From positions 1 to 47,362 of the forward strand of contig CAZYSE010000003.1 of the NCBI GenBank assembly GCA_964650085.1: DNA of 47,362 bases. The letters run 5' to 3'. How positions within the stretch are numbered: the first letter of the stretch is position 1; each line of letters starts with the position of its first letter. The stretch is from KLAP211 sp964650085 (lineage in GTDB: Bacteria; Patescibacteriota; Dojkabacteria; J137). Shown here one piece after another: positions 40,044 through 46,224 of the stretch. A program made the translations under genes and the position numbers. The notes under the pieces are model-generated. The model searched no databases. It worked only from the letters and a program-made list of their open reading frames with translations, and had not been told where the DNA came from.

Positions 40044-40397
40044 TTATGCATTTAATTTCTTTAATAGATTTATTAGTTTTCTTTTAATAACATTTATTGC
40101 AGAATTGAATTTACTATATTCAAACTCTGTTAAATAATTTAGTTCAAAGCTTGCTAGTAATAAATACTCAACCTCTGTAGCAGAACCTAAGCTTATCGAT
40201 ATGTATCTTGCAAAAAGTTTCTGGCTTGATGCTGTTGATCCTTCTGCTATATTTGTAGGGATTGATAACCCTGCTCTTAGCAATTGATCTACTAGTCTGT
40301 ACTTCTCAGCTTTATCAAACTTATCACACAGCTTATACAATTCCTTAATTAGATGGTGCGATTCTTTCCAAACTTCAAGCTTTTTAAAATCGATCAT
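40044..40397 (-). CDS. four-helix-bundle protein (23S rRNA intervening-sequence family), second copy
   Basis: 117 residues. It has the same signature as the copy at 25961: LCDKFDKAEKYRLVDQLLRA, then LSIPTNIAEGSTAS, and YISISLGSATEVEYLL. The two copies share the fold pattern but are clearly diverged, so this is not a recent duplication. It lies first behind the T-box leader and before glyS, so it should be induced when tRNA-Gly is uncharged. Why such a protein should share glycine control is unknown. Confidence 0.92.
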   Translation of the reverse strand: MIDFKKLEVWKESHHLIKELYKLCDKFDKAEKYRLVDQLLRAGLSIPTNIAEGSTASSQKLFARYISISLGSATEVEYLLLASFELNYLTEFEYSKFNSAINVIKRKLINLLKKLNA

Positions 40398-40433
40398 AAA
40401 TCTTATATCCTAAATCCTAAGACCTAGAATATA
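40398..40433 (+). repeat. heptamer-period array between terminator and four-helix gene
   Basis: Plus-strand units ATCCTAA, ATCCTAA (two identical) then GACCTAG. It occupies the translation-initiation region of the four-helix gene. Confidence 0.6.
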
Positions 40434-40487
40434 ACAAAAAACCGCCCCAAGACCTATGTACCGTAATACATAAATCCTGGGACGGTT
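40434..40487 (-). terminator. intrinsic terminator of the T-box leader
   Basis: On the minus strand 40467-40487 pairs with 40440-40460 over 21 bp, with loop TTACGG, followed by TTTTTTG. All four deviations are G-U pairs, so it is built to fold as minus-strand RNA. Its middle (AAGACCT, ATGTACC on plus) keeps the 7-bp repeat step. Confidence 0.88.
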
Positions 40488-40489
40488 GT

Positions 40490-40655
40490 TAAAACATATT
40501 CATGCAAACTCTATATGAGCCTGCGGTGAGTCCCTAAGGGATCACTTTGTGACTTGTCGAACCGCGGTTCCACCCAATTTCCTTATTATTTCTAATAAAG
40601 CACTTTTGTGTTTATTTCAGCTCCAGCATGCCATTGCCTTCAACGCTATCTTCCA
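40490..40655 (-). ncRNA. T-box leader, probably sensing tRNA-Gly
   Basis: The minus strand holds the T-box consensus GGGTGGAACCGCG at 40563-40575. The tRNA-pairing bulge reads UGGA, so N=A pairs with discriminator U73, the base of bacterial tRNA-Gly. A stem III-like hairpin (AATAAACAC, AAAA, GTG, TTTATT) precedes it. After the T-box, GCGGT pairs with ACCGC across an AGTC/GACT stem as a competing fold. Two GGC triplets (40636-40638, 40630-40632) could be the glycine specifier. Only about 75 nt precede the T-box, so stem I is very short. glyS lies downstream. Standard T-box action would let uncharged tRNA-Gly block termination. Confidence 0.8.
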
Positions 40656-40658
40656 ATT

Positions 40659-40686
40659 ATTATATCATGACCAAAAATATTCTAAA
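40659..40686 (-). promoter_or_regulatory. promoter of the T-box leader
   Basis: On the minus strand TTTAGA and TATAAT with 16 bp between; start near 40652. Confidence 0.6.
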
Positions 40687-40698
40687 ACTGTCTTTCGC

Positions 40699-40731
40699 AC
40701 ATAGCCCAAAGCTCTGAGCTCTCAGCTTTAT
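40699..40731 (+). repeat. heptamer-period array at the 3' end of the Gmad2 gene
   Basis: Plus strand units CCCAAAG, CTCTGAG, CTCTCAG step by 7, over the stop codon of the minus-strand gene at 40728. Confidence 0.6.
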
Positions 40732-41267
40732 TCAATTACAACTTCAATTTCTACAACTTTTTGTTCTGATCCATCCATTGCACTTTCAGAATAAAATCTT
40801 AATACTGCTTTATCTCCACTTGATAAGCTAGTCAAATCGATTTCTTTTGTAAATATTCCAGGGTTGCCAATGTCAGATGGTAAGTAGTTTAGAAATCCAG
40901 AATCTACAGTTGTTCCTCCTGATGATATTCTGAAATTTACTGTGTTTTCAAAGAATCCTTGTGCTATACCATAAACTGTAAATACACTATCAACCACAGA
41001 TCTGTCGCAAGGAAAGAATACAATTAAACCTCCATCTTCCGCAACATTGTTACAACTAACTCGAGAGAATTCGCTAAAGTCAGGCAAAACTATTGGTTCG
41101 CCTTCTTCAGAAATGCTACCTAACATTGCTTCTAAATTTGTAAGCTTTTGTTCTACTTGAGCAAGTCTTCCATTACTGTTGTGTAGGTTTACTCCAAGGA
41201 TAGTAGATACGATGGTTAGAGCAATTATTAAGACAAAAACTAGAGCGGTGAGTATAAATCTTTTCAT
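40728..41267 (-). CDS. membrane-anchored Gmad2-domain protein
   Basis: 179 residues. A helix at about 5-24 (ILTALVFVLIIALTIVSTIL), then a short coiled coil (GRLAQVEQKLTNLEAML), and then a Gmad2 Ig-like domain at about 82-178: RSVVDSVFTVYGIAQGFFEN, VNFRISSGGT, PGIFTKEIDL and RFYSESAMDGSEQ. Gmad2 is known from sporulation- and cell-surface-linked proteins where it binds or modifies envelope parts. This organism need not sporulate. It is a single gene on the minus strand, upstream of the T-box promoter region. Confidence 0.85.
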   Translation of the reverse strand: MKRFILTALVFVLIIALTIVSTILGVNLHNSNGRLAQVEQKLTNLEAMLGSISEEGEPIVLPDFSEFSRVSCNNVAEDGGLIVFFPCDRSVVDSVFTVYGIAQGFFENTVNFRISSGGTTVDSGFLNYLPSDIGNPGIFTKEIDLTSLSSGDKAVLRFYSESAMDGSEQKVVEIEVVIE

Positions 41268-41356
41268 AATGGTGTTTTAACTAGAACTATTCTATTACAA
41301 TTAGCTTTTTACTTCTACTAATAGCGGTATACAATGAGCTGACAAGCATAGCAATA

Positions 41357-41848
41357 CTATGCAATAGATTCAACGGCTCTTGTAATAACGTCATTCTCCA
41401 AGTATGAACCATAATCGGACATTCCTAGTAGGGCTAAATGCCATATAATTTTTTTATATTGTCTCAACTGAGCACCCGGCTTTTCATTAACTTGATGATA
41501 TGATTCTAATTGTGGAGAAGGGGTAATTTTTACTCTAGCTATAAGCTCTTCTAAAATAGATTGAACATCAAGCTCTGCGAATGAGTCACTCCCATCATCT
41601 TTTTCTTTAAATTGATTTATGACTTCATGTTCCTTTGGTGTTAGGTCTAACTCTGTAGCAACATAACTCTGTAATGCTGCTGCGTTTTGAGCTAATAGTG
41701 TCTTAAGTTCGCTAGTTATAAAAACATTGTAATTGCCTTGAATTAATATCAACTTATCTTCTAAACCCTGAAGTCTGTCAGCATTATTTTGGAAGTAATC
41801 AGATAATACAATTGCAGCATCATCGTATTCAGGATCTCTATCGTTCAT
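41357..41848 (-). CDS. helical protein of unknown function
   Basis: 163 residues, no membrane segment, acidic and helical (EYDDAAIVLSDYFQNNADRL, LEELIARVKITPSPQLESY). It follows the dCTP-deaminase-like gene by 17 bp on the same strand, likely in one operon. No family recognised. Confidence 0.7.
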   Translation of the reverse strand: MNDRDPEYDDAAIVLSDYFQNNADRLQGLEDKLILIQGNYNVFITSELKTLLAQNAAALQSYVATELDLTPKEHEVINQFKEKDDGSDSFAELDVQSILEELIARVKITPSPQLESYHQVNEKPGAQLRQYKKIIWHLALLGMSDYGSYLENDVITRAVESIA

Positions 41849-41865
41849 AAATATTGATTTAATAA

Positions 41866-42411
41866 TTAAACTTGTATTTCCTCTTCTTTAGTATATACCC
41901 TTCCGCCTTTCCATTGTCCACGATACATTACTCCCTCACCATCTACTCGGTGGAACTCAAATTGAGCAAATCTACAACCTAACTCCATTTTAAAAGGAAC
42001 ACCAGAAAGATTGATTATTGGCACAACAAACGGGCCTTGATAGCCTGGATCGGCTTTGTACCCAAGTACCATGATTCCATTAGCTAAAACGTTATACCTC
42101 GCTACAAACCTTGCTACAATCGCTTGTGGCACATCCATGGTTTCTACGGTTTTGAATTGATAGTATTTATTAGGCTGTAGCTCGAACCAATTGTTATCGT
42201 TACCCACTTGGTATTCAGCAACTTTTTTGTATTCTCTTGTTTTTCTTGTTGTTTTACCTAGAAATGCTTCTGATTCAGTATCCATCTCCCAAATTTCTCC
42301 TAAACGAACATCGATAGCTGCACCTTCCGGTTCTACTAACCCATCTCCATCGCCAATGTCTCTTCCGGTTAACCAATTATTTTCTAAGACTTCTGCAATT
42401 GGTACTATCAT
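41866..42411 (-). CDS. dcd: dCTP deaminase / dUTPase-fold protein
   Basis: 181 residues. The trimeric dUTPase fold of Dcd is indicated by GAAIDVRLGEIWEMD, NKYYQFKTVETMDVP, RFVARYNVLANGIMVLGY, then GPFVVPIINLSGVPF and YRGQWKGGR at the end. Dcd converts dCTP to dUTP; related archaeal-type enzymes go on to dUMP. I do not see the family's exact catalytic set, so a nucleotide-binding relative is possible. It lies between the pyrophosphatase (58 bp) and the helical gene (17 bp). Confidence 0.8.
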   Translation of the reverse strand: MIVPIAEVLENNWLTGRDIGDGDGLVEPEGAAIDVRLGEIWEMDTESEAFLGKTTRKTREYKKVAEYQVGNDNNWFELQPNKYYQFKTVETMDVPQAIVARFVARYNVLANGIMVLGYKADPGYQGPFVVPIINLSGVPFKMELGCRFAQFEFHRVDGEGVMYRGQWKGGRVYTKEEEIQV

Positions 42412-42475
42412 GACAAAAAAATCAAAAAACTAAAATCAAAAAAATAACGTTTTAACTCAATTTCTAGCTTTATTC
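42412..42475 (-). repeat. heptamer-period array before the dcd-like gene
   Basis: Plus-strand units AAATCAA, AAAACTA keep the 7-bp step in the gap between ppa and dcd. Strongly A-rich, so weaker evidence. Confidence 0.5.
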
Positions 42476-43183
42476 GTGAGCAACATGTTGTTCTGCACAA
42501 GCTTCACACTCACAATGACAATGTCCGTCCTGGTCTTCTACACAGTTTTCGCAATCGCAATCCTCACAGCCTTCGCATCCACATGGGCATGATTCTTCTG
42601 CATCTAAGCTAGGTAAGAAATCCTCAATATATCTATCTGCACATTCATTAATTACCTCTTGTGCTGATTCTAAACCGAAGAAACCTTCAACTTTACAAGT
42701 ACCTGGTTTCTTCATGTCTTTGTAATGTTCCCAGTAATATGTAGCTTCCTTAACCCAGTATTCACCTAAATCTTCAATTGTTTGAATATGATCTGCTCTT
42801 TTATCATCATTTAACACTGCAATAATTTTGTCGTCAACTTCACCACCATCAACAAATTTCATCACACCAATAATTCTTGCTTCTACCAAAGAACCAGGAA
42901 TTAAAGGTTCGGCAACATTTACTATTACAATATCCAGTGGATCGCCATCTTCATCCCAAGTTCTTGGAATAGCTCCATATGTGAAAGGATAGGCTAGGCT
43001 TGAATATCCTACTCTGTCTAGCTTTAGATGACCCGTCTCAGTAATAATTTCGTATTTATTGATTGAATTTGAATTTACTTCAACAATAGCATTTACCACT
43101 GTTAATTCTGCACCAGTGTAAGGTGGAACAATGTGTAATAGATTAGGCATGTATGATGATGGAGTGATTGGTAAGTTTGCCAT
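42470..43183 (-). CDS. ppa: inorganic pyrophosphatase with metallothionein-like C-terminal tail
   Basis: 237 residues. Residues 1-190 are a family I soluble pyrophosphatase: YPFTYGAIPRTWDEDGDPLDI contains the Asp cluster that binds Mg2+ and PPi. PGTCKVEGF is near the end of the core. It pulls biosynthetic reactions forward by hydrolysing PPi. From about 199 the protein continues as CPCGCEGCEDCDCENC and then GHCHCECEAC. That is eleven Cys within about 31 residues plus His, the spacing of metal-thiolate clusters. Ordinary Ppa ends near 175-180. The tail is unlike any Ppa I know. Confidence 0.95.
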   Translation of the reverse strand: MANLPITPSSYMPNLLHIVPPYTGAELTVVNAIVEVNSNSINKYEIITETGHLKLDRVGYSSLAYPFTYGAIPRTWDEDGDPLDIVIVNVAEPLIPGSLVEARIIGVMKFVDGGEVDDKIIAVLNDDKRADHIQTIEDLGEYWVKEATYYWEHYKDMKKPGTCKVEGFFGLESAQEVINECADRYIEDFLPSLDAEESCPCGCEGCEDCDCENCVEDQDGHCHCECEACAEQHVAHE

Positions 43184-43275
43184 AATTGAGAAAGGTTAAA
43201 AATTAAAAAAATCAAAGGTTTAAAAAGGTTTATAATTTGATATACCTTTCAGCCTTTACTCTTTGATTTTATCAG
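43184..43275. repeat. heptamer-period array upstream of ppa
   Basis: About 90 bp: purine half (TCAAAGG, TTTAAAA) then pyrimidine half (TTTCAGC, CTTTACT), in a 7-bp step. It covers the ppa leader on one side and ends before the next promoter. Confidence 0.65.
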
Positions 43276-43309
43276 ATAAATTTCGTTTCTGCATCGAACG
43301 ATTGTAGCG

Positions 43310-43315
43310 TATAAT
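43310..43315 (+). promoter_or_regulatory. -10 box of the 2H-phosphoesterase gene
   Basis: TATAAT followed by GC, 26 bp before the ATG; no strong -35. Confidence 0.55.
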
Positions 43316-43341
43316 GCAAATATACTTCTTAAACTAATAAT

Positions 43342-43830
43342 ATGGAAAATTTAGGATATATTGAAGCTGTTATTAAAACAGAGGATGCAGCTAAGTTCAC
43401 GCAGTTAGTGAATGAAGTTTGTCGTGCCGAGGATTTTTATCTTTCGGAAATAATTCCTAGAATTAATGGAGATGTGACTTCTAAACTTCATTTGACTTTT
43501 CTTTACGGAATTGTAGATGAAAAAATAGATAGAGCAGAGGTCGACGCAAAGTTAGCTGCACTAGACATCAAAACATTGAAGTTAGGTAAGCTTTTCTTGA
43601 AAAATGGGTATAAGGGTGAATATCAAATATTAATGGTGGAAGTTATTGATGAAGATGGGAAATTAGCGACAACAGCAAAAAGCTTTAACTCATTTGATCA
43701 AAATCCATTCAACAGGTACGAGTTCAGACCACACATTACTTTAGCTTATGTTCAACCTACTTTTTTATTAAAAGGTGAGTTTGACTATCCAAAAGAGGTT
43801 GCTATCGAACAAATTAAATACAACAAGTAA
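43342..43830 (+). CDS. 2H phosphoesterase (2'-5' RNA ligase-like)
   Basis: 162 residues with two HxTx motifs: LHLTFLYG (about 49) and RPHITLAYV (about 132). That is the 2H arrangement of cyclic phosphodiesterases and RNA 2'-5' ligase/hydrolases. It would act on 2',3'-cyclic or 2'-5' phosphodiester bonds in RNA or nucleotides. The partner tRNA-splicing ligase is not here. Stand-alone gene with its own promoter. Confidence 0.88.
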   Translation: MENLGYIEAVIKTEDAAKFTQLVNEVCRAEDFYLSEIIPRINGDVTSKLHLTFLYGIVDEKIDRAEVDAKLAALDIKTLKLGKLFLKNGYKGEYQILMVEVIDEDGKLATTAKSFNSFDQNPFNRYEFRPHITLAYVQPTFLLKGEFDYPKEVAIEQIKYNK

Positions 43831-43873
43831 AGCACATCTTGGAACTTGATCGGTAAAGTTGTACACTTTACTT

Positions 43874-44299
43874 GTGGACTCATTTTCATTCGGACAAAAA
43901 CGCACAATATATATCACACTAATACTTTTAGTGGCTCTTAATCTCTTGGCCTTAATTCAAGGTTTTAGTAGGGCTTCAGAACCTGAAACTGTTATGGAGG
44001 AAGTGTTGTTAGTTCAAGAATTAGAATCGCCAACGATAACTTTAATCTCTCCCGTCACTACCCAACTCGAAACTACAGAAAGCTCTATAGTAGTTTCATT
44101 TAGATCTACTGGAGATAGCGTTTTCGTAAATGGTAATCAACAAAATTTGAGTAGGAATAATGAATACGAAACACAGGTATTATTAACCGAAGGGAGCCAA
44201 CTAATAACAATTGAAGCTACAAATAACGACGATAAAAAGGTTTTCTTGGATATACTAGTGAATAAAATCACCAACCCACAATCCTTTTCAGTTAATTAA
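43874..44299 (+). CDS. membrane-anchored Ig-like domain protein
   Basis: 141 residues from GTG 43874; a TTG at 43859 is an alternative start, and no ATG is available. One helix lies at about 13-33 (YITLILLVALNLLALI). The remainder is an Ig-like domain of the glucodextranase/Big type: ITLISPVTTQLETTESSIVV, DSVFVNGNQQNL, then GSQLITIEATNND. A surface-exposed structural domain is likely. Stop-to-start distance from the 2H gene is 44 bp. Confidence 0.68.
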   Translation: MDSFSFGQKRTIYITLILLVALNLLALIQGFSRASEPETVMEEVLLVQELESPTITLISPVTTQLETTESSIVVSFRSTGDSVFVNGNQQNLSRNNEYETQVLLTEGSQLITIEATNNDDKKVFLDILVNKITNPQSFSVN

Positions 44300-44313
44300 C
44301 ACTCCTCGCAATC

Positions 44314-44342
44314 GTGCAATTGTAAGCAATGCACGGTATAAT
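44314..44342 (+). promoter_or_regulatory. ychF: ychF promoter with a dyad
   Basis: TATAAT at 44337-44342. A dyad GTGCA, A, TTG, loop TAAG, CAA, TGCAC (44314-44334) covers the -35/spacer. An operator role is possible. Confidence 0.5.
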
Positions 44343-44365
44343 GCTCAAATCTTAAACACGAATTT

Positions 44366-45439
44366 ATGAATTTAAAACTAGGAATAGTTGGATTACCTAA
44401 TGTAGGAAAATCCACGTTATTTAATGCACTAACTAAGCAAAGCGTTCCTGCAGAGAACTATCCTTTCTGTACAATTGATCCTAACGTAGGTATTGTTGCA
44501 GTTGCAGATAAAAGGTTATTCGACATTGCTGATATAGCAAAACCAGCTCGAACAACACCGGCAGTGATTGAATTTGTTGATATTGCAGGACTTGTTAAAG
44601 GAGCTGCAAGCGGAGCAGGCTTAGGCAATAAGTTTTTGAGCCATGTCAAAGAAGTTGATGCTATTGTGCAAGTTATTAGAGCATTTGATAATTCGAATAT
44701 CACACATGTCGAAAATTCAGTAAATCCAACTAGAGATATCGAATTAATAAATACCGAATTAATTTTAAAGGACTTAGAAACTATAGCTAATAGACAAATG
44801 GGCATCGGGAGCAAAGCAAAGTTCGATAAAGTTTTAGGTGCTTTAGCCGAACATTTAAAAGAATTGTCAGATCATCTAGAGCAAGGAAAACTTGCTAAAG
44901 ATTTTCCACATCATGATGACGAAGATGTGATGAAAGAACGAAAAGGTTTATTTCTGATTACAGACAAACCAGTTATTTTCTTAGTAAACGCAACAAAGGA
45001 TGCCGATATGGAGCCATTGCAAGAGATTCTGAAAAATCAAAACTACATTACAATGGACATTAAAACTGAATACGATTTAGCTACAATGGACGAAGAAGAC
45101 AGAAAAATGTTTATGGGTGAATTAGGTCTACAAGAAACTGGACTAGAACGGTTAACTCGAGCAGCATATGACTTGTTAGGACTAATTTCTTACTTCACAG
45201 AAGGACCAGAAGAAGTAAGAGCATGGACAATTGAAAAAGGTTGGAAAGCACCTATGGCCGGAACTGCTATTCATACAGACTTTTTAAAGAAATTTATTGC
45301 TTGCGATGTTTGTTACTATCAAGATTACTTGGATAACAATGGTTGGAATAATTGTAAGACTGTTGGCAAAGTGAGATTAGAAGGAAAAGATTATGTGGTC
45401 AAAGATGGCGATATAATCGTATTCCGACACGGTAGTTAA
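44366..45439 (+). CDS. ychF: ribosome-associated ATPase YchF (Obg family)
   Basis: 357 residues, standard size. G1 is GLPNVGKST. The G4 position reads LVNATKDADM (NxxE/D-like), which gives YchF its ATP rather than GTP preference. IEFVDIAGLVKGA is G3. The C-terminal TGS domain (EEVRAWTIEKGWKAPMAGT, KDGDIIVFRHGS) is complete. YchF binds 70S ribosomes and is linked to stress response. Confidence 0.96.
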   Translation: MNLKLGIVGLPNVGKSTLFNALTKQSVPAENYPFCTIDPNVGIVAVADKRLFDIADIAKPARTTPAVIEFVDIAGLVKGAASGAGLGNKFLSHVKEVDAIVQVIRAFDNSNITHVENSVNPTRDIELINTELILKDLETIANRQMGIGSKAKFDKVLGALAEHLKELSDHLEQGKLAKDFPHHDDEDVMKERKGLFLITDKPVIFLVNATKDADMEPLQEILKNQNYITMDIKTEYDLATMDEEDRKMFMGELGLQETGLERLTRAAYDLLGLISYFTEGPEEVRAWTIEKGWKAPMAGTAIHTDFLKKFIACDVCYYQDYLDNNGWNNCKTVGKVRLEGKDYVVKDGDIIVFRHGS

Positions 45440-45490
45440 ACGTACAGTTGTTTCGGTTCTTTGTATCTTTAATCTTTAACCTTAATTTAA
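45440..45490 (-). repeat. heptamer-period array between convergent genes
   Basis: Plus-strand pyrimidine units TTGTATC, TTTAATC, TTTAACC in step of 7, between ychF and the TM protein. Confidence 0.65.
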
Positions 45491-46224
45491 GGATTTTCCA
45501 TTCTTATGTCGTTCTTATCTACAAAGATGAAAGTAATTCCTTCTGTATTAAGAAATTTGCTTAAAAACTCACTTCTAAATAGAGCTTCTGTGTAGTCTTC
45601 TTTTAACTCAATCCTAAAAGTGTTTTCATCGAGCTGAACAACGGTAAATCTACCATCAGAATAATTAGTAGCACGAATGTAAAGCCTAAAATCTATAGGC
45701 TCAATCGTTTCTTCTCCTTCATAAAATGTATCTGATTCCGATTCAAAGAATGGGTTCAGAGGATCTACTTCATTTTCTAGCTGGGTAAAGTATTCTTCGG
45801 GTGATAAGGTTGTATTTTCATCAAGATCTTTTAAAACCACTTCTACATCAAGAAGTGATAGACCTTTAGAGTACACTATACTATTTACCAAATTAGACAA
45901 TGAAAGACTATCAGCATTTTCGCTACGTAATATCATAAGGATTTTTTTACCGTCTAAGTCATATAATTTGTACTGTAAAATTACAGTTCCATTAGCAGTT
46001 TCTAATCGAAGCTCCTCAACTCCTTCTGCAATTTGTGTTGGTCTTAGATTATTAATACCACCAAAAACGATTGCTAATCCCAACAGAATTACTATCGCAG
46101 TTATTGTTGCAAAAACAAAAGAAGAAAAGCTTATTTGCTGGTACCACTTTTTCTGTTCAGAAGACTCTTCTTTAAACTTTAGTTTTGACTTAGATTCTTT
46201 TTTTTCTAAATTGGTAGTGTTCAT
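45487..46224 (-). CDS. membrane-anchored protein of unknown function
   Basis: 245 residues. A basic/charged N-terminus (KKESKSKLKFKEE) precedes one helix at about 36-60 (FATITAIVILLGLAIVFGG). The remainder is a beta/alpha extracytoplasmic domain (GTVILQYKLYDLDGKKIL, RLYIRATNYSDGRFTVVQL). Its ATG overlaps the TGA of the M23 gene by 4 nt, so it is coupled to a cell-wall hydrolase. No family recognised. Confidence 0.72.
   Translation of the reverse strand: MNTTNLEKKESKSKLKFKEESSEQKKWYQQISFSSFVFATITAIVILLGLAIVFGGINNLRPTQIAEGVEELRLETANGTVILQYKLYDLDGKKILMILRSENADSLSLSNLVNSIVYSKGLSLLDVEVVLKDLDENTTLSPEEYFTQLENEVDPLNPFFESESDTFYEGEETIEPIDFRLYIRATNYSDGRFTVVQLDENTFRIELKEDYTEALFRSEFLSKFLNTEGITFIFVDKNDIRMENP

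Noticed and set aside
42412..42475. Functional terminator between ppa and dcd
   Set aside because: A-rich array without a stable inverted repeat.
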